DNA from: Celoporthe dispersa
Lineage: Eukaryota; Ascomycota; Sordariomycetes; Diaporthales; Cryphonectriaceae
Assembly: GCA_016584495.1 (NCBI GenBank)
Contig: WAID01000013.1
Coordinates: 2,356,001-2,420,000, forward strand
Direction: 5' to 3'
Length of the DNA: 64,000 nt
Shown here: piece after piece, positions 46,844 to 58,642 of the stretch
Position numbering within the stretch: the first letter of the stretch is position 1
Layout: each line of letters opens with the position of its first letter
The notes under the pieces: model-generated
The model's database searches: none
Told to the model about the DNA's origin: nothing
The model's input: only the letters and a program-made list of their open reading frames with translations
Position numbers and translations under genes: made by a program

Positions 46844-49401
46844 TCAGGGTGGCCAGGTTGGAGTGGAGCTGCCCTCGCTGAGAGCCCCGTCCTGCGAGGA
46901 CGCCGAGGAGCGGCTCAGGGTGCCCGTCGAGGTCGAGCTAGCCCCGTCGCCGCCCATGCTGCCGCCGCCTCCCGTGCTGCCGCCGCCGAAGCTGCCGCCG
47001 CGGGAGCGCTCCGTCGGCGCCGGGGACGGCCAGCTGCTGCTGTGCATGCCCAGGCCCGGGTCGGCGTAGTCCGAGTCCCTGAACCGCACCTGGCGGAAGC
47101 GCGCCACTAGGGTGGCGAGTTCGTTGAGGACGCTCGTGCAGTCAGACGCGTAGCCGCTCGACGTGGAGACGCTGCAGCCCGGCGGCGGGATCTCGGTGCG
47201 CGCATCCTGTTCGAAGAGCTGCCGCGCCATGTTGATGGCCAGGGTGTCCGTGTTGACCACGTTCGAGAAGACCATCTGGTGGAGGAGCAGGATGACGGCC
47301 GCGTTGAAGATGTGGTGCATGTCCGTCAGCGTGAGCTTGCCGGGGCTGTCGTAGCTCGTGCCGAAACGCTGGTAGAGGTGGCGCCCCAGCCGCAGGTTGC
47401 GCCGCGCGGCGCTACTGCACTTCAGGATGTGTTCCGGGTCGATGCCGGGGCAGTCGAACACCTCCCTGTGCACGCTGATCAGGTCGCCGCCGATGACACT
47501 CTTGACGGCCACGAAGAACAGCGGCCGGAGCGTCAATATGATGAGCTGCGGAGGGTGTGAAATGGGTGGATCGTCAGCCACGGGCGCTCTCATCTGGGCC
47601 AGAGCCACCGGCCTGGCCTGCCTGCGAGGGAGGAAGACGACCTTACCTGGTTCCACTTCATGTGTAACACGCAGAGGGCGCGGTCTGTCGGCAGGGTGCC
47701 GGCGGGCTGCTCCTCCAGGGACTCAAGGAGGGCATGTGGTAGCTCGCCCTCGGCGGTATATGAAAGTCTGGTGGCACGTCGAGCGGTATCTGTAAGTTCT
47801 CGGTAGTCCCTCGCGCCACTGGTCTAGTAGGAGCAGCGGCTTGACCACATGATCGCTATGGGTTACGTAGGTGACAGGGACCTCTCGGGGCGCGGCATGG
47901 TACGTATCGGTGACGATGTACCCCGCAATCTTGCATAGTTCGATGTGTGCGATCAGGCCGTGTGGAGGTGGCATGCCCCTGTGGGAAGGTGTTCAGCTCG
48001 GCACGGGTCATCGAGGCAGAGAGAGAGGGGCCAGGAGGACTTACGCTGCCTCTTGTGGTAGGGCGAGGCAGAAGGCCTCGTCGGGAAATATGGGCGGGCG
48101 GCCCATCATGCAGCCGAGGTCTCTGCTAAGGCAATATAATGTCCACACGATTCTCCTATCGCCCTCGTTATCGTCGTGTGCGCCGTGCAGCCCGCCGAAC
48201 ATGGAGCATATGTTGAGGGCGTGGGAGAGAAAGGCGTAGGCGCCGTCTCGTCGGTTTACCTCCACCATGTACATGGCCATCAGGGCCAGCGCCGGGACAT
48301 CGCGGAAGGTACATCTGGCCATGTTCAGCGGATCCCCAGGATGCTCCGCGCCTTTGCGAAGAACATCTCGCCCAGGTGACCATCTCGCCTAGAGTCGGCC
48401 GCTGTCAGGGAGTAGATGGTCCCCATGGCAAAAGCTACTTCGTAGAGTGCCCTGTCCCGCTGTCGGGCCTCGCCGGTCTGCACCTCCAGCCAGGCCTGCG
48501 GCGTGAGCTCCCCGAAGTGGTGGATGCCTCCGCAGGGCCAGGAGTTGCCGGAGCTCTGCAGCAGCCTGTCCACCTTCGAGAGCAGGGGCCCGCTATGTCC
48601 CAGTGGCCCAGTGACGAGAACGCGCTGACCTGCTCTGCCGGTGGCGTGTAGAGCGACAGCGAATCTGAGGTCTGGTATGTGCCCTGAGAGGTCAGAAACC
48701 TCATCCCGGGGAGGACTCGGACGTGGCCCCGGTGAATCCAAACGAGGACTTGAGCGTGAACATGAACTTCTTGAGGTGGTCTAGGAAAACGCGCCAGAGC
48801 TCCCGCCCACCCAGCGCTTGATCCCGATGTGGTCCCGGAGCACGCTTCCGTCGATGGTGGTGCGGTTTATCTTGATGAGGCTCAGGTAGCTCCGTCGTGG
48901 CAGAGCGTTTAGGTACTGGAGCAGAAACTGGGGTCGTTCACGGCGAGATGCCGTGGCCGTGACCGTGTTCGCCGAGGCGGTAGTAGCCGTCGAGGCGCTG
49001 GTCGAGGTCGAGGCGGCAGTCGATGTCGAGGCCGCGGTCGAGGTCGACGCGATCGACGAGCTGGACTGCAGCTCCTCATCCCTGGCCGAGACGACACTGA
49101 CCCGGCGGCCGTCTGGGTTCTCTCGCACGCCCGAGAAAAACTTCTGCCGCTGCACCGGGTCGGGCAGTAGCTCCTGGAGGCACTTCTCCAGGAGAGCCTT
49201 GCTTGTCTTGAGGTCCTCGTACTCGGTAGCGGCCACGAAGATCTTCTTGTCGGCAGCCGGGTACTCACAAACCCGTTGCGCCGCCTGACATTGGGCACAC
49301 GGCTTCTCACCAGTACACCGGACGCGCCGAACATTGCAGCCGTTGCACCTGGATTTGGAACAGATTAGAGGAACATCTTCAAGAGTCTCGAGCCGGGCCA
49401 T
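46844..49401 (-). CDS. Zn2Cys6 fungal transcription factor
   Basis: A nuclear regulator with an N-terminal Zn2Cys6 binuclear cluster: RCNGCNVRRVRCTGEKPCAQC, then a sixth Cys in QRVCEYP (spacing CX2CX6CX5CX2CX6C). A coiled linker follows, then a long Ser/Thr/Ala-rich stretch (TAASTSTAASTSTSAS). The middle matches the fungal-specific TF domain: LGHWDIAGP, ALYEVAFAMGTIYSL, ALMAMYMVEVNRRDGAYAF and RRIVWTLYCLSRDLGCMMGRPP. The C-terminus is Ser/Gly-rich. Introns are 47979-48044 and 47546-47646. The frame must slip near 48803, 48708, 48588, 48335, 47801 and 47750, mostly at G/C runs. A further slip near 46860 would extend the end to 46773. The product is about 800 aa. The target genes are unknown; it lies next to, but is transcribed away from, the NUDIX gene. 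Confidence 0.82.
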
Positions 49402-49405
49402 GTCG

Positions 49406-49407
<2 letters not shown>

Positions 49408-49455
<48 letters not shown>

Positions 49456-49456
49456 A
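49408..49456. repeat. (GA)n microsatellite next to the TF start codon
   Basis: About 20 GA units, which read as a CT tract on the coding strand, seven bases upstream of the ATG at 49401, presumably in the 5' leader. Confidence 0.9.
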
Positions 49457-49836
49457 CTGATGACGCGAAAAAGCCATCTGATGAAGGATACAGGAGCAGC
49501 CCTCTCTCCTCCACCCAACTTCCCTCGCCCCCGCCCCTGAGGGATGGATGGGCGGGCGGCGAGGCTAGGGGACAAACGAGTTTGTGTGACACTCACGCTG
49601 TCTTGACGCGTTTCCTGTCCCCATCTTTAACATGGGCTCGGCGAGGGTTCACACCTAGCCGCCCTGTCTTCGAGGTACCGGCGAACGAGCCAGCTCCAGT
49701 CATGGCGATGAGAGGGGTTCCTTCTGTACCAGCAGCTCTGATTCACGCCGGCACTTGTGCACTACAGGAGGATCGTCCGCTGGCCTGGTGACGATTACTG
49801 ACGCTGTACTGGGTACAAAGCTTGCCATGGAGAAGA

Positions 49837-49861
49837 GGGGAGGGGAGGGGAGGGGAGGGGG
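49837..49861 (+). other. Candidate G-quadruplex motif
   Basis: Five runs of four or five G, each separated by a single A. This exceeds the usual G4 pattern of four runs of three or more G with short loops. It lies about 440 bp upstream of the transcription-factor start. Confidence 0.7.
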
Positions 49862-51128
49862 AAGGCTGAGGACAAGACGGTTTTGTGGCCCCGGGCTGAA
49901 CCTCGACGAGTCCCTTGAGAGGCTCTCCTGAGAGGGGCAAGCTGTGTCGCCTCCTAGGGATGGCACGCCGGCCGAGATATATGGAGCAGGCCGGCTCGCG
50001 TCCCCTTACCCCAGCATGCGAACTGTACCCCCTCCTCTGTCTCTCCCGGGTGGACTGAGGAATGAGGAGACGGCCGGGCCAGTTCGAGAGCAGGGCAGGT
50101 GACTTTCTTCTGCGGAGTGCGCCTGGTCCGTGTACCTGTCCGCACTGCTGGCTCCCGTCCCTACTGCCGTGGTGCTCCACGGCCAGGCCGCCCGTGTGTC
50201 GTGCGTGAGCGTGGGTATACTTTCTCACCCTCCCCAAGACAGCGAGCGAGATCAGAGGGGCACTTCTGGCCTGTGGGCTCTCGGCAAAAGAAGATTGTCA
50301 CGGCTCTTGTCTTTTGAGCACCGAGCGCAGTCAGACGGCGTCAGTAGCGCACCCGGGGAGGGAGTCGAGGCTAGGAGGCCGAAGAGCTGTCGACGAGCTC
50401 CCTCCCTGCTGACACTGCAGGCAAAACCAATACTGGCTAGTGGATTACGCGGGAGCGGGCGTTTAGCCTTGGTACTGCCGCCCAGCGACTTGCCCTGAGG
50501 GCCTATTGCAAAGATTTACTCCCTGCATATGTGGGCCGTAGAAGGGTTCCAAGATACCACCCCACATGCCGGGTAGCTTAAACCAGATCGTAGTCCCATG
50601 CCATCATTCCAAATTCCTGCCCGAGGAGGATGAGGTGTGGCCCCGAGGGCCCAAAGCGGGAGATCCGAACCGCGTGTGTTGCTGCATGGCATGCCAGCTC
50701 ATGACCTATCAAAACAGGATGTGGTTGAGGGGGTCGGGTCAGATCTCGAGGACCAGGGGGATGTGGCCACCCAGGCCGCCCTGTGCCCCAGACCGAACAT
50801 TCTCTGCGTCAGATCGCGTTATTGACAGATCTCGTATCTTGTCGCAGGCGCAGAAGGCGGATTGTGAGAAATGACAGAGGCGGGAGAGGTCGAGGAAGGG
50901 AGTGAAGCTGTGCCGAGGGTCTCGTGCATAAGGCTTTTCCCAAGGGAGCGCAAGTGGCAAGCAAGGCAACCAAACCGGAATGTTGTCTATCGAACCCGAC
51001 TCGCTTCTCTCCCCTCCTCCCCTACCAACCACTAACCAGAGAGGCCTTGTCAGGCGTGGTCCCTACTTAGGCAAGGGTGCAGGCCCGGCCGAAACCCCTT
51101 GCCCTGCCGCTACTGCGGCGGTCTTTTG

Positions 51129-52967
51129 TCAAATGTGCCTGAAGAGCCTCTCCTCCTCGGCGGCCAATGTCTCAGACAAAGCTCGTATGTCCCCGGTTGT
51201 CCAGGCTCCCTGCTCTGTTATGTAGACGTGGATGAGCTCCGGAGGAACCCATTCAAAAACAACATTGCGAATGTCTACATGGGCCGCAGGCTCGCCCAGC
51301 CCAGGCTGCCTCGCGACAGCGTTCTCGCTGCCAAGACCGTTGGATACCGTACCCGCGGCAGCACTTCGAATCCTCTCGCTGTTGTGGCCTGCCAGCCAGG
51401 CCCGGTACAGCTGGGCGGGGGCGTTGTCTTCCACGACATGCGCGCACGCCGCCCCTGGGGCGCTACTTTTCGGTTTCGCTTAGGACCACTATCTTTGCTT
51501 TTGGTGCAGCATGTCTGGCGCTTAGGACAGCGGGCAACGAGCCCGTCTTGTTGCTGACAGCCCCAGACTCGGCAATTCTGTCGGCACCGAGGAGCACCAT
51601 GTCGACGCCATCGGATGCAAGGGCTGCAGAGGCATCTGTGTAGAGCGTCACCTGTAATTTCGAGACGGGTGCCACGCGAGGGCCCTCCTGCGCCTCAGCG
51701 TCATGACTTGAGGTGGCCAGGCCCCGGCGGCCCGGGCCAGTGAGCCGGCCAGAGAGACCCTCGAACAGCGGCCGGGACTCCAGGACGCGCAGGTCGAGTC
51801 GGAGGCCTGTGTCGGCAATGACACGTTCGAGGGCGTGCGTGACTGTGGAGCTCTCCGACAGGGTCAGCACCTTTACTGGCCGGCCAGATGCTTCTCGGTC
51901 AGCAAACTGCCCGCGTAAGAAGCTGACGAGCGCGGCTGAGACTCTACTAGCTGCGTCCTCTCTAGCAGCGATGCGGCGGTTAAGCTCCTCTACAGAGGCG
52001 ACACTGCACGCAACGGAGCTGCTGCTACTGCTGCTCCACGTGCCATCGCCCAGCCTGGCCTCCTGGAGCGTCTCCTCCATGCCCTTGAGAGCGGCGAGCA
52101 AGGCGCTCAGGATGGCCGCCCCATGGACTCCCTGCCGTTCTTCCAGATGTGCCACGCAGCGAACCGAATCTTTGTCCACCACTCGTCGGCCGGCTGCTGC
52201 GCATCCATGGCCAGGATGATGTCTCGCAGGATCTGTAGGGCCACGCCGGCCAGCTGGCGGGCGCCGCTCTGGTGATCATTCTTCAGCCTTTCGAGACCGC
52301 TGGTGAGGACGGCTCCGGCGTCGACACCAAGGTCCTTCTCGAACCACACACGCCGCAGGCTCTCCGCGAGGCGAGGCACGGCCCCAAAACTCTCAGAATC
52401 CTCGATGTCCATGGGGTCATACCAGGCCCAGTCTTCATGCTCCCAGTCCAGGACGATGCCGGCCTCTCCTCTGCCGCCCTCGCTGGCGTCTTTGAGGCGG
52501 AAGGCAAAGGGGTGGATGGTCCACTCCCGCCCGATAGACTCGTCTGGCAGCACGTAGCTCTTGCCCTGCCGCATGAGCTCTAGGGAGGACGCAGTCAGGG
52601 TGGTCTCCTCACGGATCTCTCCAGGCTGCCGCCAGGGGTGAAGGATCCTCAGGGTCGATGCTCCCAGACACAACTGCCCAGCGATGGCTGCACCGTGTCA
52701 GCCAGCCAGCCAGCCAGTCACAGGGCCAGCAGATAGACCAGTGCGGGACAGGAAGGGTCCAGCTGACGAGGTGGGAGGGAAGCAGGCAGCCTGATGCACT
52801 CACGGGTAGGTGCGCACCTGACCACTGCGCTTGAACAAGGCAACCTTTGCCCTGGGCGCGCCGTTCTCTTGGCTAAACTTGTAGAGAAATGACGAGACAA
52901 CCGAGCGCTTCTGCAGGGGCGGCTTGTTGCCGCTGGAGGCAGCCCTGGGCTGGTCGCTGGTGCTCAT
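51129..52967 (-). CDS. NUDIX hydrolase - eIF2B-like fusion protein
   Basis: Two domains in one gene. The N-terminal NUDIX part (about residues 25-200) has SVVSSFLYKF, a Nudix box region GSIDPEDPSPLAAAWREIREET, and WTIHPFAF. It would hydrolyse a nucleoside-diphosphate-X substrate. The C-terminal part matches the IF-2B/MTNA family: VKVLTLSESSTV, LRVLESRPLFEG, VTLYTDASAA, VLLGADRIAESGAVSNKTGS and KIVVLSETEK, then NVVFEWVPPELI and YITEQG. An intron (52688-52803) follows the first 54 codons. One- or two-base slips near 52643, at the CCCC run 52119-52122 and near 51464 are needed. The product is about 575 aa. The fusion is known in other ascomycetes to my recollection, but its substrate is not established. 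Confidence 0.82.
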
Positions 52968-53873
52968 GCTGGAGTAGTAGGAGCAGGCGAGGACGACTCC
53001 TCGCGTATCTCTTCTCGGCGAGTACAGACCACAAGCGAGGGGCAGTCGACCCGACCGACGGATGTTGCAGGCCTGCTGGGCGTGCGCAGCAGCAGCGGCG
53101 TGGTGACTCGGGATCTGAAGCTCAAGAGGGTGCTCATAGTTTCATAGCGCCTGCCCTCAACGGCCCCGGCTCAATCCTTGGTTCCTGCCTAAAGTGGTCA
53201 GTTGGCTCAATCGTGGGAAGGAACGTGTTGCGAGGTGACTTCCAAGCAAGCTATGACGCACGAGCTACTGGAGGTCGGGTGCCTAAAACCCTAACCCTTC
53301 TCCAGTGAGCTATCGTCTACTTCGGTACAGTACTACAAAGCTGCTCACGTTGCAGTGCATTGAACTCGGAGGTTCAATTCCAGGCAGAGGAGAAAAGAGT
53401 CCGGTCTATGACCAGGTGCGCTCGACAGCGCACCGCCTGCCAAGGTCAGCCTCTGCCCGTCTGCAAAAACTCTGGTCGAGCAATTTCCTGTGCGCCTCGC
53501 CTAGAGGAAAAAGTAACGAGAATAACCCGCCCGGTCGCATGTTTCGGGCTAAGGAAAAGAAAGAAAAAGGCAAAGACAAGAAAAAACAAATAATCACTAC
53601 GAATCCTCCGGACTTTTGCCCTTGCCTCCGTCTCCTGGCCCCTCCCCGCCAAGCCGTGAGGATCGTGGAGTAAGTTGGGAAGTGGGACTTCTCTAGGCCG
53701 AGAAGGAGAAGGGCTCACTTGTGCGGATGCACGACTGACTGACGACGCGCGTAAGCCCAGGCAACCTTGAATGCATTCCAGTATAAAGTAGTGTTCTGAA
53801 AAAGGGATGAGGATCACCGCTAATCAAGTCGAGCCCACCGGTCTCACCGTGAAGCGCTAGGAGTGCCACCATC
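52968..53873. promoter_or_regulatory. Divergent promoter region between NUDIX-IF2B and amidase genes
   Basis: A 0.9-kb spacer between two divergent start codons, able to serve both. It holds the telobox-like AAACCCTAACCCT at 53286-53298. No coding sequence is seen. Confidence 0.55.
53286..53298 (+). promoter_or_regulatory. Telobox AAACCCTAACCCT
   Basis: A full AAACCCTAA telobox plus half a further unit, in the middle of a divergent promoter (319 bp and 576 bp from the two start codons). Confidence 0.45.
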
Positions 53874-56081
53874 ATGACAATGTCTCAGAGCCCCGGGTCC
53901 TTCACCCTCCAGCAGCCCGCGCATGAGTACCAGCAGCTCATGCGGGACGGGCAGCTCACCAGCGAGCGTCTGGTCACCTCGTTCCTCGACCAGATCGATC
54001 GGCACAATGCGGATGGGCTAACGCTCAGGGCCATCCTGTCGGTGTGCCCAAGGGAGATCGCACTCGCTCAGGCGAGGGGCTGGACGAGGAGCGGGCACGG
54101 GGACAGGTCCGCGGCGAGCTGCACGGTATCCCGATCATCCTCAAGGTGAGTAGGCGCCAGCTGCTGGCAACCTGGTACAAGGCTATGTGGCTGATGAGGC
54201 GCGTAGGATGCCATCGTTACTCATCCCTCCTTGGGCATGGTCACCTCTGCGGGCTCGGGTGCGGTTGCGTCTCTGGTTGCCAAGAGAAACGCAACTGTGG
54301 TCGACAAGGTCAGTACGATAATTTGGGATGGTGTTTTTTTGGGATGGTGTCTTTTTTTCTCTGTCTTCGATTACACTGAGCCCATTGAGGTCGTGACTAA
54401 CCAGGTCCTCAGCTCTTGGAAGCTGGCGTTGTCGTCCTGGGAAAAGGGAACTTGACCGTGAGTACATATATTGCCTGCTCTCCCATGCTCTCCCAAGAGC
54501 CTAGCACACAGCAAGCTGAAAATTTATTATGCCTTTCAGGAATTTTGCGGGATGAAGTAGGGAGGACATATCTGACCAACAACAAGACGTCTCTGCTCAC
54601 CACGTTCAAGATCTGATAACACCCCACCCGGCTGGAGCGCATACGGAGGCCAAACCCTCTCCCCATACAGACGAGAAGACCTCGAAGACGAAGACCAGCC
54701 GGTTCGTCTGCTCTCTTCTCCATACTGCCGCTGTACACTGACATCAAGTACCTTTCTATATATATAAAAAGGTTTGCGGCGGCTCTTCCGTCGGTCCCGC
54801 CGTCAGCATAGCAGCAGGCTTCTCGCCACTTGGCATCGGCACCGAGACGGAGGTTCGAACGTGCTGCCGGCCAGCGTAAATGGGCTCTATGGCCTGACCT
54901 TGCCACACGGCTCGGCGCCCATCGATGGGATCTCGAGGATCGGTGCGTTCTCGGACCGTGTGGGCGTGATGGCGCGGGATCCTCATGACCTGGTGTCTCT
55001 TGCCAAGGTCCTCCTCTTCGCTCCCACCGCCCATGATGTCGACCCGCAGGGGCTTGAGAAGGACAAAGTTCAAGCGGCTTCTGAGTGGAAGGGGCTGTCG
55101 ATTGGGATCCTAGACAGTCGATGGGGCGTTCATTCATCCATCGGGTGGAAATGGGGCTCGGATGAGGTGGTGAGGAAGAGAAGCTAGCCCTACCCTCTCT
55201 ACCCTGCTCGCCTGGCTCGATAAAGGACCGCCTGACTGACGATGGGACGTCTAGAAAGAGAAGTACGCCTCAGTAGCCAAGAAGATGGAGGAGCTGGGTG
55301 CCAGGGTCGTCTTTCCGCTGCAGAACCCCTCGGTGGGAGGCACTCAAGTTTGAGGGCGAGACTCTGCACACAATCTGTTGTGAGAAATTCCCGAAAGAAA
55401 GAAGAAGAAGGAAGCATCGTGAGCGATGTGTGTGTCTCCGTAGTAAGAAGGGGCTGACGCAGATAACTCTTAGACCACGAGTTCGCAGGCGTCGTCGAAG
55501 ACTTCATCGCAACGAACTTTGAGCACGACCCGAATCTTGCTAACCTGGCCGATATTGTCGCCTGGAATGAAGCTCACGCAGACGAGGCGATGCCAGAGCG
55601 TGAGTGCCGAGCATCATCCAATCCCTCCTCCTCCTTCCCTTCCTCACTGAGGATTCACAGCCCTCAGAAGAAGAAGAAGAAAAAAAGAGAGATGTTCACT
55701 GACATATGAGGCCCCCCAACAAAAAGCCTACACGGCCCAAACAGAACTCATTAAAGCCCTTCACGACACCATGACCCGCGAGAAACACGACGCCGCAGCA
55801 ATGGGCCTGCGCCGTCTTGCCCGTGAAGACGGCATGGCGAGGCTCATGCGCGAGCTAGACCTCGACATCGTGCTCTCCGCGTCAGACGCCTCCCTGATCT
55901 CATTCTCGTCCTGCGCGGGCTGGCCTGTGGCGACAGTGCCGGTGGCGAACTTGGCCAAGAACGATCAGCCGTGGGGTTGTTTGCTCTCCCGCGGGATGGG
56001 AGGCTGGATCTGCTGGTGCGATTTATGAGGGCCTTCTTTGAGTCTTTTGAGGGGTCGGGAGACCGAAGAGGCCCTTCTTGA
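53874..56081 (+). CDS. Amidase-signature family amidase
   Basis: A cytosolic-type amidase of the AS family (Ser-cis-Ser-Lys triad). The Lys lies in GELHGIPIILK at the end of exon 1. The cis-Ser is in VCGGSSVGPAVSIAAG at about 54772, and the Ser nucleophile is in GIGTETGGSNVLP at about 54845. Nine exons can be laid out: 53874-54145, 54207-54308, 54413-54457, 54540-54556 (17 nt), 54611-54701, 54772-55169, 55255-55379, 55474-55599 and 55727-56081. Phases agree once single-base slips at 54076-54079, about 54850, 55338 and 55978 are allowed, giving about 510 aa. The splice donor at 54702 is GTTCGT, weaker than the others. The start could also be the ATG six bases downstream. The substrate cannot be told from sequence. 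Confidence 0.83.
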
Positions 56082-57950
56082 GCGAGGGAGTCGTTACAAA
56101 GTCGCAGGTGTCGGGCTAGGAAGATGGACCGTCGACAACGACGGCTGGGAGATGAAGATGCTCGACGCCTGGCTTCTCCTCGTTCACCACTAGTCTTGAC
56201 CATTCGCTACAAAGAAACTCTATCAAGGACATGATGGAGCTGTCAACATTGGAAGATGCCCCAGCCACTGCCAGCTGGTCTTGTGTGATCCATCAATTGT
56301 CAGCACGCGCGCGACGCCGCGGCCCCATAAGGTCGAGCAGAATTCACACAGAGGCCGCCAGCCAGCAGAGCGAGATCTCTCAAACGGGAGCCGAAGACGG
56401 AGGCGGTCGCTTGTGTTAGGCGAAATACAGCGGCGGTACCGCGGTGCTTGTATCTCAAAGGTGGAGGGTCGCGTAGGCACCTACCATGACCTCTTTTTCC
56501 TGGTAGTCTGTAGTAAGTAGCAGCCATGGCGGGCTGGCGCGAGCCGGAATCTGGAAGGCCGACCTTGGTCAGATCGATTCAGGTCCTGCTGGAGAGACGA
56601 TGGTCTTGGCGTGGTCCCAACTACCACGGCTGCATGGTAATGAAAAAACTTTTGTCTGACAGGCGTGTCTCGACCTGCAGGAGATCTCCACCTGCTTCGA
56701 TCCACCATGCACCGTTCTTCCCACCACTGCACTGCATGCGCCTCTGTCCTGTGCTTGGTGCCCAAGAGTGTGCTAGCAGCATGTCCGCCCTGAATCACTG
56801 CAGGGTCGCACAGCATGATGCGCAGAGCAACGGAGTACGATCCGGCTCTCACCGAAGTATGGGTCGATGTTACAGTAGACAGTGTGTCGGGTCCGAAGGC
56901 GACCTTCAGCCTGCGGGACAGGGCTGGGCTTAAGTGGTGCGTGCGAATCCACAAGCCCGGATACTATGTACCGTACATGGCGACTGACCGTCAGGCACAT
57001 TGTTGGAGGAATGCACTCCATGCATCGCCGACATAGACTGCATGCCGCCGCATGGGGTTGCGTGCAGCTGACACAACGGTCTCGCGATCGAGCAGTGTGT
57101 GCCTCACTCACCCGGTACCTGGTACACCTAGATTCAAGCCACACTTTGCCCAAGAAAAAAACCCCACCACCAAAGAAAAACCGGTCAGTCACCGAACGAC
57201 TGCAATAGTATGTACGCTAGAAGGCTCCATATGTTGTTGAGGGCTACATAGGAATCCTTATCGTATCGCTGGGCACTCGGCTTTGCACTCGTGAGAAAGA
57301 AAAGAAACGGAGAAAGAAGAAAAAAAAAGCAAAGGTGACCATGTACGCCGAAGGCCGAGTTTCTCACGCACTGAAAACGGGGCCAAGAAGGGGAAACATC
57401 ACCACTTTTGGTGGAACTCCCTTTTTAGTACACGAACCTGATTACTGCTTTGGGCATGTCCAAGACAGTCGCTAAGCAGGGCAACCAGAACATAGGCTGT
57501 AAGAGACGAGGCAGCCCAGACTTGTGGTGGTGGATAGCTGGAGAGATGGATGGGTGTTGTTGGGCTCTAAAAGGACAGCTGCCTGACTCGTCGAAAAGAT
57601 GGCACATGAACACCCAGATCATCAGATGATGAGGCCATCAACTTGCGGCAGGTGTGACTGCTAAGGAGGAGGAGGAGGACATGCCAAGGACGACCAACTA
57701 ATCACTGCGTATGTCTTCGGTGTCTAGGGTGTAAAGAAAATTTTTTTCTCGGTCTGTATACGATCGTAGTATGTCCGACCTCGCTCTGCAGTGTCAGTAG
57801 AAGCGGAGAGACCCCATATATTATGGGCGAAAGAGAGGGAGCTCGTGGGAGCGTGGGACGGAGAAGTGGGCATGGCACAGTATTGAGGCATGGATGATGC
57901 CTCAAAATCAACCTTCCCATTTATCCACCCTGGCAAAACATACCAAAATT

Positions 57951-57965
57951 TGATCTTATCAGATC
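57951..57965 (-). promoter_or_regulatory. Iron-regulatory GATA-factor site (ATCTGATAA), distal copy
   Basis: TGATCTTATCAGATC contains ATCTGATAA on the - strand (57956-57964). This fits ATCWGATAA, the site described for SreA/SRE/Urbs1-type GATA repressors of siderophore genes. It lies about 1.5 kb before the monooxygenase start. Confidence 0.6.
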
Positions 57966-58281
57966 ATCTATGACCAATGAAAACAGCTCGGTGGAGCAGC
58001 GGCCGAGGCACGAAGGATCGACCTCGCGTCTTACAGGATGTCCATGAAAGATCTGACAAGTCTGCTGGTCGTACCTTGCTTACGCCAGCTCTAATGGTGC
58101 GAGGGGCCATGTCCACCCCCGATGCATGTTTGCAAGCAGTGGTACTTGCGTCATCAGGGGACGACCTGGTCTGCCTGCCATGTTGTGCCAAGGGCGGACT
58201 GTCGCCGTCGAGGAGAAATTTCCGCCTGTGCTCGAGCTGCACTGCATGTACACTTTCAGCCACCTGCAGGAGCAAGCGTTC

Positions 58282-58306
58282 TTTTTTTTTTTTTTTTTTT
58301 TTTTTT
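58282..58306. repeat. T25 homopolymer
   Basis: An uninterrupted run of 25 T. It could be a slippage-prone microsatellite or the poly-A end of an old retroposed sequence on the - strand. I see no accompanying element. Confidence 0.9.
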
Positions 58307-58627
58307 GGGATGTGGCAATGTGGATGGGGGCCTTAGTTGTGCCGTGTACATGGTACCCGTTGCAATACGAAGTCGTCCCTCGCAGTCATCTTGTATCATG
58401 CACGCAGGACGCGGTGATCTGATGAAGATCATAAGGGACCCATACCCCACGGCGGAAGATCCCACTTTGTGGCAGTGTCGAGGAGAATAAGACGACCTTG
58501 GACGACCCTGGACGGCCTGGAATCGAAAACTCAGAAGCAGCGCTAGAAAATTTGCACCGGTTGGCCGTACTTGGGCCGCTGAGCGCTCACTGTGTTGTCC
58601 AACACGGGACCCGCTGGGCTCCCTGAT

Positions 58628-58642
58628 TGATCTTATCAGATC
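58628..58642 (-). promoter_or_regulatory. Iron-regulatory GATA-factor site (ATCTGATAA), proximal copy
   Basis: The identical 15-mer to 57951-57965, followed within 10 bases by a further GATAA (about 58647). It lies about 0.8 kb before the monooxygenase start. Confidence 0.65.

Larger units (their letters stand above)
49402..51128. promoter_or_regulatory. Upstream region of the transcription-factor gene
   Basis: No coding sequence seen. Contains the (GA)n tract at 49408-49456 (CT-rich in gene orientation, next to the start codon) and a G-run cluster at 49837-49861. The length (1.7 kb) is large for a fungal promoter. Confidence 0.5.

Noticed and set aside
53355..53395. tRNA T-arm (GGTTCAATTCC)
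   Set aside because: The surrounding bases do not form the 5-bp T-stem, and no acceptor, D or anticodon arms can be drawn upstream.
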